Translations under genes and position numbers: made by a program
Notes under the pieces: generated by a model
Told to the model about the DNA's origin: nothing
Database searches by the model: none
Seen by the model: the letters and a program-made list of their open reading frames with translations, nothing else
Shown: positions 53,363 through 63,420 of the stretch, piece after piece
How the letters are laid out: each line of letters starts with the position of its first letter
How positions within the stretch are numbered: the first letter of the stretch is position 1
Origin: Cephalopachus bancanus
Lineage: Eukaryota > Chordata > Mammalia > Primates > Tarsiidae
Direction: 5' to 3'
Assembly (NCBI GenBank): GCA_027257055.1
Contig: JAPVLO010000056.1
Coordinates: forward strand, 2,728,001-2,792,000
DNA: 64,000 nt

Positions 53363-54018
53363 ACTTGCCATTACCATGTACCCATAAGAGCTGCCCATCC
53401 TTGTAGGTTCAAAGCGGCTCAATAACAAGCCACACGCTAATGCTTACTTTCTCATGGTAAATGTGTAGCAACGGGAACACAGGAAAGCATGTAGTTCCCA
53501 CTTGGCGCTTGGGGCTGAATGGAATGAACTTCCTCTGTATTTAGATCAACTTTGCAGGATGCTACACAGGGAAAGAAGCAATAGTTACAAGTTCTTGACT
53601 GGCTGAGTCCAATCAAAGGCATGCCCGCATCTGTGACTGGCACTAAAAAGAAACTATGACCTTGGGAATGAAAGAGAAATAAATCCCAAATTCCAGGTGG
53701 CTTCACACAAAGTCAAAACAGCAGGCTTCAAGTGTCTTCAAAGGAAAATAGCTGCTCAAGTTGCATGACCAACCACTAGGATGAAACGAATGGATGTCCA
53801 CTTAATGAAAGACAACAATGGACTTCGCTAACCACAGCCTGTGGGTTTGTAAGGCGAGGCTATAGATTTGGCTCACACTGAATTTACTAGAGATATTACT
53901 CTAGATAGTGCTCACAGACAGAGATCTGAAAATAAATAGGACAAGTCCTGTCACCTCAAAGAATTCTAAAGAAATGGAAGAGACAATCTGTTATATAAGA
54001 GACTTCTTATGCTTCTAC
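53363..54018. other. unassigned sequence
   Basis: No gene or named repeat. An 84-codon minus-strand frame at 53452-53706 has no domain. Confidence 0.4.
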
Positions 54019-54019
54019 A

Positions 54020-54182
54020 AAGAGATACATTATTATCTACCATTTACAAATGAGAAAACTGTAGTTCAGAAAGGCTGAGTCATTGCTCAAGTTTAAAAAA
54101 CTACGAAGTGGCAGAACTAGGACTCAACCCTAGGTTTTTTTAGACGCCAAAGACTTTGATCTTAACCACTAAGCTTTACTGG
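54020..54182 (-). mobile_element. MIR SINE relic
   Basis: ttatctaccatttacaaatg, agaaaactgtagttcagaaa, ggctgagtcattgctcaagt, gaagtggcagaactaggact, caaccctaggtttttttaga, cttaaccactaagctttact. Antisense, well preserved in the head. Confidence 0.85.
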
Positions 54183-55078
54183 CTCCAGTCTCAGAAATAA
54201 TTATACTACACAAGCACCATTGTAAGCATGACAACAGGGAAAGTGCAAGTCAACAGGAGCCAACAACAACAAAAAAATGGAATTCATCTGGGGGTACGAA
54301 GGAAAGGCAGGGCTTCAACCTTCACAAGGCTGAATCGGGTTTTGAAGCTTACACAATAGTTCATCAAGCAGTTAAAAAAGTTGAACATTCAAATCAGGAA
54401 AAACTCAGAAGCACAGAGGCACAAAAGAACACAGCCCACTAAGGAGTTGCTAGCAATTCTGTCCAATAATTATATAATGTGATACTAGGAATAGGAGCAA
54501 CAAATTGGTTGCAGGTGTAGGCAGGGAAGAGGCTGAAGGGTCATACATATACATGTGTTGGTGAACATTACACACACACTCATGCATGCATGCACGTGCA
54601 CACACGTATCTTTTCATGTGCTCTTCCCAGAGCAGGAACTAACTTGCGCTTTATGGACCCCTGGTGTGAGTGAAAACAAGCAGAATCCAGCTAAGGCCAT
54701 CATTGACTTTCATGGGGCCATTCAGCTGCAAACAGCCCAGTCTCCTGACACTGAGTTTGGATAAAACACCCACACATGTTTATTTGTCATTTCTCCCTGC
54801 TCAGAAATAACTACCCAACTAGCTAGCACGTAAAATGTGGCGTGTTTTGCACCTGTCATTTTCTAGGAGGGCTAGCTACAATCACAAAGGAAATGAAGCA
54901 AAGTAGAGAAAGAATAAAAACCAAATGTAAAACATGAGGACCTACAATCCCTTTACATAGAGGAAGAAAAAAAAAAAAAAAGACTGTATTTCCAAATCCA
55001 AGGAGGCAAGAAACATACACCTAGTTGACTTTGTTCCATCCAACAACATAGCATGACAAGATGGACAATGAATCAGAT
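54183..55078. other. unassigned sequence
   Basis: No gene or named repeat. A mixed acac/catg low-complexity stretch lies at 54568-54606 and an A15 run near 54966-54981. Confidence 0.4.
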
Positions 55079-55079
55079 G

Positions 55080-55270
55080 AGGAGTCAAGAGAATTTTTAC
55101 TGAAATCCCATTCAGGCTCTGAGTCACTATATGACTTGGAGTACATCACTTAATCTTTCTGAGCCTCGGTTTGCCATCTGGAATGGGCACAATATGTCTA
55201 ATGGCATGCTTCTGATAAGGATTAAATTTAAAAATGCATAAAAAGTATTTACACACAGTAGATGACAAAT
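55080..55270 (+). mobile_element. MIR SINE relic
   Basis: aaatcccattcaggctctga, gtcactatatgacttggagt, acatcacttaatctttctga, gcctcggtttgccatctgga, ataaggattaaatttaaaaa, acacacagtagatgacaaat are in sense MIR order. Confidence 0.85.
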
Positions 55271-55399
55271 TGTACTTATTATGGCAACTTGAAAGTTTGT
55301 TAACATAATCTAAAATTACTTTTGACCCAAATGTATTTTTTAAACATGAGAGGAGGCTTGAAGAGAGTGTGCCTAAGCTTAAAAGCCTGAATGCTTCTA

Positions 55400-55612
55400 A
55401 TGGTACCAATAACAGCAGCCCTTGTTTATTGAGCATTTGCCAGAATGCCTTGGACTCTCTCACTTAGACTTCACAACCACTCTAGGACATAGGCACTGCT
55501 ATCACCCCGATTTCACAGACAAAGAAATCAAGGCACATAAATTAAATAATCTGCTTAAAGATAATACAGAAAGTAATGGAAGGAATAAGATTTGAACCCA
55601 AACATTCTAGTA
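55400..55612 (-). mobile_element. MIR SINE relic
   Basis: gtttattgagcatttgccag, aatgccttggactctctcac, acaaccactctaggacatag, ccccgatttcacagacaaag, aaatcaaggcacataaatta, aataagatttgaacccaaac form antisense MIR. Confidence 0.8.
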
Positions 55613-55654
55613 ATTTAGAGCCTTTCCTGACGTACCTATTTGGAATTGATTTCT

Positions 55655-55992
55655 TCTAGGGTGTGACATCTAATTTTATGTGTCAATCTGAGGATGTTTT
55701 TGGATGAAACTAACACTTAAATCAATAGACTCTGAATAAAGTAGGTTACTACCCATAATGTGGGTGGGCTTCTTCAAATCAGTTGAAGGTCTGAACAGAA
55801 CAGATCAGCCTCCACAGACAAGAGAGAATTCGTCCAGCAGACTACCTTCAGAATTCACCCACACATTCGGCTTTCCTGAGTCTCAAGTCTGCTGGCCTCA
55901 GCTGCAAATTTTGGAATTGTCAGCCTCTACAGCTGCATGAGTCAAATCCTTGTATACATCCTATTGGTTCTGTTTTTCTGGAGAAGCCTGAA
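55655..55992 (+). mobile_element. ancient LTR-like interspersed repeat
   Basis: taattttatgtgtcaatctg, gaggatgtttttggatgaa, actaacacttaaatcaatag, actctgaataaagtaggtta, ataatgtgggtgggcttctt, ggtctgaacagaacagatca, cagctgcatgagtcaaatcc, cctattggttctgtttttct, ggagaagcct match a familiar mammalian repeat of LTR character, though I cannot name the family. Confidence 0.6.
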
Positions 55993-56037
55993 AAATGCAT
56001 GGAGGTTTTCAATTTCACCCTCTACCCTCTTTTCTTA

Positions 56038-56155
56038 CCTTTTCAACTCAATGTATTCATCAGATATTTACTGAATGTTCCACATGTATCACACAGGGTG
56101 CTAGACCTGATTACATCGTTGAAAAGATGTTGTCTCTGTCTTCAAGGAGAATATG
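56038..56155 (-). mobile_element. L2 3' end relic
   Basis: ttcatcagatatttactgaa, tgttccacatgtatcacaca, gggtgctagacctgattaca, ctgtcttcaaggagaatatg are antisense L2. Confidence 0.65.
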
Positions 56156-56194
56156 ACTGTTCCTTCTTGTTCTGCCCATTGTCTGCCATGCCTT

Positions 56195-56295
56195 GTTAGT
56201 GCATCCATCTCCTCTCTGGATTACAAGATCCTTAAGACGAATGGGAAGTCTTCTTTGTACAACATCAAATACAGAGCTTTCAAGACAACAGAGCA
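56195..56295 (+). mobile_element. possible L2 3' end scrap
   Basis: ctggattacaagatccttaa, gacgaatgggaagtcttct resemble the L2 ...tgtgagctccttgagggcagg... tail. Weak. Confidence 0.4.
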
Positions 56296-56342
56296 ATGCC
56301 CATCAATGTTGGCAAAATGAACACGCTTGCTCTGTTTTTCTT

Positions 56343-56373
56343 GGTTTTTGTTTTGTTTTGTTTTGTTTTGCTG
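56343..56373. repeat. (GTTTT)n repeat
   Basis: About five gtttt units between L2-like and MIR sequence. Confidence 0.9.
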
Positions 56374-56560
56374 CCATTTAGTGAGTATGTGCAAGGCTCC
56401 ATACTAGAGGCTCAGCATTCATTGTTATTTCATTTTGTCCTAATTTTAAGCAACAGGGAGAGAGATGCCAGGAGGTTAGGTAGCCTGCCTGAGGTCATAC
56501 AGAGTTATTCACACTCTGGTCTGTCTGAGTCCAAAGCCAGTGGACTTCTCCCCACTGCTT
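56374..56560 (-). mobile_element. MIR SINE relic
   Basis: ccatttagtgagtatgtgca, aggctccatactagaggctc, atttcattttgtcctaattt, agcctgcctgaggtcataca, gtctgtctgagtccaaagcc are in antisense MIR order. Confidence 0.6.
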
Positions 56561-56570
56561 TTGCAATAGC

Positions 56571-57860
56571 TCTCTGCTCCTTGCCTATCCAAACAATGAA
56601 TAACAGATGAGACCTAGGATGAATGAGCACCCCAGAGCTCCAGGGCCTTCCGCCAAACCTCACAAACATACAACTTCATAGCTTACATGAGGCGAAGTAT
56701 AAAAATGAAGGCAGTCGGATATTATCTATAAACACCTCAAAGCTTTTTTCCTTTCATTTAAAAATTCTCTAGTAATTGTTTTTTCTGCAGTTAATCATAA
56801 AAATGAATCACCTCAAATTTCTGAAAAAAATTCTCCTTCAAAACCTGTCAACTTTGTGCTATGAATTCATTTATTATAAGACCACATGATGCCTCCAAGT
56901 ACTGCATTTTATTTAAACGTGACATTTTTTCACTCTGTTTTGATTCCACATCTGAAAATCGCTTCTATCCATCTTTCATTGGAGCCAAACATAACTATTT
57001 TGCTCACTGAAACATTACATACAGATTCAGCATCCTAGAATCAAATTAAAAATTAAATGTAAAGTCGTATCTGGCTGACATTCATAGCATCATATCCAGA
57101 GAGACCAAAGATTTGAGAACTGCCTTGAACCTACTTTCAAGATAAAAATCAATCAATCCCAATTCTTTTCGAACTTAGAAGACCATTTTTTTAAAATTCA
57201 AAGACTTTATATGGGCTGGTTTTTCTTTTTTTGTGATTCAATTTTGGAAATTGTTCACTATTGTGATTTTGAAAGGGGTATGGCATCTTCAATGAAACTA
57301 CCAGACTCAGTTGGAGCATTGGTGGTGATCAATGCTTTTCCGTATCATTTGCTATTGGGTTGAGGGTGGGAGTTGGAATGCACGCTACATATTTACATTC
57401 CCCACACTGCATCATTCCCTTTCTAAATAGTGCCAGCAAATAGGCACATCCAATATTGTATTACTTTCTTCTTTTATTCATGGTGATGTTACACACAGGC
57501 CCTGAGAGTCTGAAAAGGAAGCATTACCCAGGTTCTAAGGATGAAGGGACCTCTGACCAATCTGTACCTTCTCTGTTAATGAAAGACTCATGCATAAGAG
57601 TTACCATAACTAGAGAGAAGCAACAGGCATGAAAAGGAGTAAATCAACTGTCAATGGTTAGGATCTGAAGGACTGTAAGCTGTGATTCGAATTTTCAATC
57701 AGGACTCCCATGATTAATCATGTTATTGGGGAAGGGGGCATACTGAGAGAAATTTGTACAGGAATATTCCTCCAGCAGCCCTGTCATCTCCACAATTAGG
57801 AAAGTTAAGTCCCTAGAGGGCACAGAAAACTCAATGTCTTATTGAACTAAAGAATAAAAC
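56571..57860. promoter_or_regulatory. long repeat-free AT-rich stretch, candidate conserved region
   Basis: About 1.3 kb with no confident repeat. 56690-57200 is densest in TF-like words: cagttaatcataaaaatgaa, tctctagtaattgttttttc, gctatgaattcatttattat, gaatcaaattaaaaattaaa. Also ccatgattaatcatgttatt near 57709. No ORF of note. Function is unproven. Confidence 0.35.
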
Positions 57861-57861
57861 T

Positions 57862-58292
57862 TTAAAATAGCAGTCCCCAACTTTTTCAGCATCAGGGACC
57901 AGTTTTCAGGAAGACAATTTTTCGTCATGGGGGGGATGTGCAGTCAAACCTCACTGCTAATGTTAATTTGTATTTGTAGCCATTCAGCTCCACCTCAGAT
58001 CTCATAAGGATCTCAATTAGATTAGATTCTCATAAGGAGTGCACAACCTAGATCCTTTACATGCACAGTTCACAATAGGGCTTGCACTCCTATGAGAAGC
58101 TAATGTCATTGTTGATCTTACAGAAGATGGAGCTCAGATGGTAATGCAAGCAATGGGACTGGGATGTGGCTGTAAATAACAGATGAAGCTTTGCTCATTT
58201 GATCCCTGCTTACCTCCTGCAGTGTGGCCCTGTTCCTAACAGGCCACAGACTGGTACCAGTCCATTGCTTGGGGGTTGGGGATCCCTGCTGT
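57862..58292 (-). mobile_element. MER1-type hAT element (Charlie3-derived)
   Basis: Ends cagtccccaactttttcagc and ggttggggatccctg form the short inverted ends of MER1-type elements. Inside: gggaccagttttcaggaaga, agattctcataaggagtgca, caacctagatcctttacatg, cacagttcacaatagggctt, gctcctatgagaag-like text, gatggagctcagatggtaat, aaataacagatgaagctttg, cctgttcctaacaggccaca, gactggtaccagtccattgc. CpG sites expected in this family are mostly TG/CA, as after long methylation decay. About 430 bases, no transposase coding. Confidence 0.85.
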
Positions 58293-58424
58293 AAAAGATC
58301 TGCTAAAGGGACAAATGTGTGCCAGGATGAAACAACTGCGTGTTCTTCTGCACAATACCCAAATTAACGTCTCCACAATGCCAAAGCTAATGTCTCTAAG
58401 ATACAATCCTGATAAAAAACCTGT

Positions 58425-58590
58425 TTTCCTCCTTCCCTTTTTCCCTGTTCTCTTTTTTCCTTCTCTCTTGCTTCTTCCCTTCCTTTCTCCCTTCCCTCTT
58501 TACTTCTTCTTAATGTCCTTCCTTCTTTATTAAATTCATTTCCTTCCTGAATCATTTTCCTTATTTTTCATCCTTCATTCCTAGCGACCT
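58425..58590. repeat. polypyrimidine (CT-rich) tract
   Basis: Some 160 bases almost wholly C and T in the middle, built of ttcc, cttt and ccct units. The minus-strand Glu/Lys/Arg-rich frame at 58364-58555 is its artefact. Confidence 0.9.
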
Positions 58591-58689
58591 ACTTATCTAT
58601 ATGACTTCCTTCTGTCCAAATTTATTAAGTACTTACAGAGAAAATAATACTTGATTGAAAAATTCAGTCTATTAACAGTGGGTCACCCA

Positions 58690-59010
58690 CACACAGACAA
58701 CCCAATATAGTGTAAAATAGAACACTGGTGCTATGGGGTTACAGTGGAGTTAGGGGAGTAGTATTAATTAGTATGAACACTTTTAGAATTGCTTCCTAGA
58801 TGAGGAAGGAGTGGTTACCAGCAAAGGAAACAACACTGGCAAATGCATAAAGTCAAAAAGATGTGGTATTTTCAAGAAAATGTAGGCAGATCTGTGGAGT
58901 TGAAGCATTATTTATGGGGGAGTAATATGAAATGAGTTTGGAGAGGCAGACCAGACTCTGTTACGAAAAGCTTTGTACATAGGACTTTAGGAAGGCAACA
59001 GAGATAAATA
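58690..59010 (-). mobile_element. L2 LINE relic
   Basis: Antisense: gcttcctagatgaggaagga, gcaaaggaaacaacactggc, aaatgcataaagtcaaaaag, atgtggtattttcaagaaaa, tgtaggcagatctgtggagt, aaatgagtttggagaggcag, accagactctgttacgaaaa, gctttgtacataggacttta. Matches the L2 coding end on the other strand, no frame intact. Confidence 0.7.
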
Positions 59011-59149
59011 ATAGGCTTCAAGCATAAGTGGTGGTGGTGGTGACTAGTTTTTTAATCAATTAAACCTCAGTAAATACATATACATACACACGACCTCTCT
59101 GAGCATGCTATTTAAAATTGCAACCTTATTCACTAGTTATTCCTCTTCT

Positions 59150-59345
59150 GTACTTCATTTTTTTTCCTGTTGCACTTATAACACTTGCTTATTAATTTAC
59201 TTATCAATTTTATTTATTGTCTATCTGCCTCCACTGAAGTGTAAGCTCCATGAGAACAGGGATTTGGGGTTTGTTCACTGCCATATTCCTTGCAACTAGA
59301 ACAATGTTTAGCTTGCAGTGGATTTTCAATGAATGTTAAATGAAT
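59150..59345 (+). mobile_element. L2 LINE 3' end relic
   Basis: ttcctgttgcacttataaca, tttatttattgtctatctgc, ctccactgaagtgtaagctc, catgagaacagggatttggg, gtttgttcactgccatattc, aactagaacaatgtttagct, tcaatgaatgttaaatgaat is a textbook L2 tail. Confidence 0.9.
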
Positions 59346-60026
59346 ACAGTCTTTTCAAGATAGTAAAATTCAATTACTTCAACAGTTTATCTGAAGAAAA
59401 ATCCTTGCCTTTATAGTGGACACTTTATCTAAATTTGTTCAGTCTAATCCTCTGATCTGTAGCATGCAAGTAAAATGTCTACTTTAAAAGTAGTTATGAA
59501 AAGTTATGCAAAGAACTTTAAAATGGTAACTGACATATATATTATGACTTCAACAAGCTTGAACTTTTACTTTATATTTTTGTTGCTATCACATTTACTT
59601 CCACTCCTTAGGAAGCTTCTAAGGGCATGAACTGAGTCTTAGTCATTCAGCACACACTGGAGCTTAATAAATGGCTTCTGACTCATGGAATCTAGACCAT
59701 CAACCCAATGAATTCCCTCATTAGTTCAGAAAGAGAGAAATCTCCCTATGATATTTCCAAATATTGCAATAATCTCTATTAGGACAGAAAGAAGTCTTGT
59801 AAATGTAATGCACTTTCCAAATATACAGTTTGCAGGACCAAAGCTCAGCTGTGGCCACAGGAGGGTTCTAAAGCTACATGTCCATGCTTTCTGGGGGGAC
59901 TAATACCATCTGTCATGACACCATCCTATAGCTACAATAGCAATTTGTAATATGGCTTTGAAATTGTAACTGCCTCCGACAACAGACCATAGCCATCTTA
60001 ACAGAAAAAAAATCACCACTGTAAAA
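59346..60026. other. unassigned, small L2 scrap at 59605-59685
   Basis: No gene. At 59605-59685 gaagcttctaagggcatgaa, ctgagtcttagtcattcagc, agcttaataaatggcttctg suggest another L2 tail. The rest is unassigned. Confidence 0.4.
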
Positions 60027-60029
60027 GTA

Positions 60030-60250
60030 GTACTGGGTAGTGGTAAACAGTTTGGGATGTAATCCCCAACTCCTAGGTCTGAGTCCCAACTCTGCCTCTT
60101 TCAAACCAAATGACCCAAGAAAGTTCCGTTGTCTCTCTTTGTCTTAACTATACATTGGGAACAATAATGACTCTACTTTATAGAGTAACTGCATGGATTA
60201 ACTGAGTTCATCCTGGGCAATTGAATAGTGCCTGTCACACAGTACAAAAA
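60030..60250 (+). mobile_element. MIR SINE, near full length
   Basis: gtactgggtagtggtaaaca, gtttgggatgtaatccccaa, taggtctgagtcccaactct, caaaccaaatgacccaagaa, acattgggaacaataatgac, actgcatggattaactgagt, attgaatagtgcctgtcaca follow sense MIR throughout. Confidence 0.85.
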
Positions 60251-60254
60251 TCTT

Positions 60255-60325
60255 CTCTTGTATCATCAATACAGCCTAGCACAAAACAGATGCCCAAGCT
60301 CTGCTTACTGAATTGACGCTTTAAC
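60255..60325 (+). mobile_element. L2 tail scrap
   Basis: tcatcaatacagcctagcac, aaaacagatgcccaagctct, gcttactgaattgac resembles the final L2 segment. Confidence 0.5.
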
Positions 60326-60454
60326 ATGAACACATCTTAACTTCCTTTTAGTTGACCAATGAAAATGTTAGAAAAATGACTTACTTATGCCCAACTCTAA
60401 CCCTAACCTTGCTCAAAGAAATGTATTTTAAAATGCTGATAACTCAAAAGGTTC

Positions 60455-60605
60455 TGCTCCTTCCTGCTTGTATGATTTGAGGCACAACCTTTAACTGCAG
60501 ACCCTCAGTCTCTTTACCTGTAAAACTCACCTATCATCCAGAGTTGCTCTGTGGCTTGATAAGGTGATGTCTGGTGTGATACTTTACCAACCCTAGAGCA
60601 CTATA
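60455..60605 (+). mobile_element. MIR SINE relic
   Basis: cctgcttgtatgatttgagg, cacaacctttaactgcagac, cctcagtctctttacctgta, gttgctctgtggcttgataa, ctttaccaaccctagagcac are sense MIR. Confidence 0.65.
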
Positions 60606-62955
60606 AAATACTAGGTGGCTTCTTCAACTTCTTTTATCAATGCTTTATAGTTTCTATTGTAGAGATCTTTATAACCTTTGTTAAATTTATTCCTAGGGTT
60701 TATTTTTTTGTAGCTATTGTAAATGGTATTTTTTCTTGATTTCTTTTTCAGATAGTTTACTCTTAATATAGAATGTAAGTTTTGTATGTTGATTTTATAT
60801 CCTGCAACTTTACTGAAATTGTTTATTAGTTCTAACAGTTTTTTGTTGGAGCCTTTAAAATTTCTATATATAAGATCAAGTCCTCTGAAAACGGGGACAA
60901 TTTAATTTCCTCCTTTCTAACTTGGATTTTCTATTTCTTTCTCTTGAATAATTGATCTGGCTAGGACTTTCAGTACTATGTTGAATAGAAGTGGTGAAAG
61001 TTGGCATCCTTGTCTTGTTCTAGATCTTAGAGGGAAAAAAATTCAACTTTTTCTTGTTCAGTATTATGTCAGCTGTGGGTTTGTCATATGTGGTCTTTAG
61101 TGTGGGCTTGTCATACATGGCCTTCATTTATATATTGTTTCCATATCATATTTGTTGAAAGTTTTGATCAGGAAGGTATGCTGAATTTTGCCAAATGGTT
61201 TTTCTGCATATATTCAAATGATCATATGGTTTTCCTTTATTCTGTTAAAGTGATGTATCATGTTTATTGATTTGTGGAATTAAAAAATATTGAAGACACA
61301 AAAAGTGCAAAGATATACTATTTTCATGGATTAGAAGAATATTGTTAAAATGATCACTCTACCTAAGCAATCTACAGATTTAATGCAGTCCCTATCAAAA
61401 TACCAGTAGCACTTCTCACCAAAATTTTTCTTAAAACTCATGAAATTCATATGGAATCACAAAATAACCAGAATTGCCAAAGCAATCTTAAGTGAAAAGA
61501 ACAAAACTGAAGGTATCACACTACACAACTTCAAAATATACAGCAAAGCTATTGTAACAAAAATCATGGGTTACTAGCATAAAACAGATACACAGATCAA
61601 CAAGACCAGGTAAAGATCCTGGAAGTAAATCCACTCATTTGCAACCAACTGATTTTTGACAAAGGACTCAAGAACACACAATGGGGAAAGGATAGTGTCT
61701 TCAATAAATAATACTAGGGAAATTGGATATCCATATGCAAAACAATACAACTAGACTTTTATCTGTCATCATATACAAAATAAACTAAAAATGAATTAAA
61801 GACTTAAATATAAGATTTGAAACTAAAAAAGCATCCGAGGAAAACATAAGGTAAAAGTTTCATGACATTGGTGTGGGCAAGGATGTTTTTGATAGAATCC
61901 CAAAAGTATAGGCTATAAAAGCAAAAACAGACAAATAGGGTTACATCAAACTACAAGGCTTCTGTACAACAAAGGAACCAATCAACAGAATGAAGAGACA
62001 GCCTACAGAATGAGAAAGCATATTACAAACTATATATCTGGTAAGGGGCTAATCCCCAAAATATACCGGGAACTCAAACAATTCAATAGCAAGCAAACAA
62101 CCCAACTGAATAGACATTTCTAAAAGAAGAAGATATACAAATGGCCAATAGGTATATAAAAAATGCTTAAAATCACTAATCATCAAAGAAATGGAAATCA
62201 AAATCACAATGAGCTATCCCCTCACCCAACTTAGAATGACTATTATCAAAAAGACAAAAGTAATAAGCATTGGAGAAGATGTAACGAAAAAGAATCCCTT
62301 ATACATTGTTGGTGGAAATCTAAATAAAACAACCATTATGGAAAATAGCATGGAGGTGCCTCAAAAAATTAGAAATAGAACTACCATATGATCCAGTAAT
62401 CCCACTACTGGGTATATACCCAAAGGAAATGAAATAAATATGTTAACAAGATATCTGTACTCTCACATTTATAGCAACACGTTCACAATAGCCAAGATAT
62501 AAAATCAACCTAAGTACCCATAAATAGATAAATGGTTAACGAAAATGTGGTCTATATACACAATAGACTACTATGTAGCCTTAAAAAAGAATGAAATCCT
62601 GCCATTTGTGACAACATAAATGAACCTGAAGAAGATCGTGCTAAGTGAAATAAGCTAGGCACAGAAAGAAAAATGCCACATGATCTCACTCATATGTGGA
62701 ATCTAAAAAGTTGATCTTATAAAAGTAGAGTATAATGGTGATTACCAGAGGCTACAGTGCTTAGCAGGGAGAAGGGACAGGAAGACTTTGGTCACAAGAT
62801 ACATAATTAGTGTTATACAGAAGAAATAAATCTCAAGAAATCTATTGTACATCAGGGTGATTATAGCTAATGACAGTAAATTGTATTCTTAAAAAATGCA
62901 ATGAGTGGATATTACGTGCTCTCACCAAAAAATGACAACTATGCAAGGTAATAAT

Positions 62956-62960
<5 letters not shown>

Positions 62961-62986
<26 letters not shown>

Positions 62987-63000
62987 GTTTTGTTTTGTTT
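62961..63000. repeat. (TTTTG)n tail of the Alu
   Basis: Eight clean ttttg units at the Alu's 3' end (antisense), grown from its A-rich tail. The phase makes the hydrophobic FCFVLFCFVLF frames, which are artefacts. Confidence 0.95.
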
Positions 63001-63289
63001 GAGTTGGAGTCTCACTCTATCACCCAGGCTGGGGTGCAGGGGCACACTCTCAGCCACCACAGCCTTGAACTGCTGGGTTCAGGCGATCCTTCTGCCTCAG
63101 TCTCCCAAGGAGTTGGAACTGCAGGTGTGCACTACACCCAGCTTAGTTTTTATTATTATTATTATTCATTGTAGAGACAAAGTCTCACCATGTTGCCCAG
63201 TCTGGTCATGAACCCCTGAGCTCGGGCAATCCTCTCGTCTTGGCATCCCAAAGTGCTGGGATTACAGGCTTGAGCCACAGCACCCAGCC
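63001..63289 (-). mobile_element. full-length dimeric Alu SINE inside the L1
   Basis: Reverse complement: gagttggagtctcactctat, cacccaggctggggtgcagg, cagtctcccaaggagttgga, ttgtagagacaaagtctcac, catgttgcccagtctggtca, gtgctgggattacaggcttg, agccacagcacccagcc. Target-site duplication tacatttgtt at 62955-62964 and 63290-63299, in L1 3' UTR sequence. It has the gagttggagtc lineage mark but fewer of the other marks. Confidence 0.93.
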
Positions 63290-63420
63290 TACATTTGTTA
63301 ATTAGCTAGATTTAATCATTTCATTATGTATATATACTGCATAACAACATGCTGTACACAATATAAATATACAATGTTATACCTTTAAATAAATTATTAA
63401 ATTAAAATTTGAATTTTTTA

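Larger units (their letters stand above)
60614..63420 (+). mobile_element. large 5'-inverted L1 (L1MA/L1MB-like) carrying an Alu
   Basis: 60614 to about 61288 is antisense ORF2: ttaaatttattcctagggtt, atcctgcaactttactgaaa, tctggctaggactttcagta, ctatgttgaatagaagtggt, gatgtatcatgtttattgat. At about 61289 it flips to sense and continues: attgaagacacaaaaagtgc, ttttcatggattagaagaat, gatttttgacaaaggactca, ccactactgggtatataccc, ccacatgatctcactcatat, and a 3' UTR with gtacatcagggtgattatag, resuming after the Alu (acatttgttaattagctaga) to about 63420. The antisense arm ends at the same ORF2 point (...gttgaagaag...) where the sense arm begins, so almost nothing was lost at the inversion. All frames are broken. 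Confidence 0.88.

Noticed and set aside
62842..63211. Hydrophobic FCFVLFCFVLF-type frames suggesting a membrane protein
   Set aside because: They translate a (TTTTG)n Alu tail and antisense Alu.
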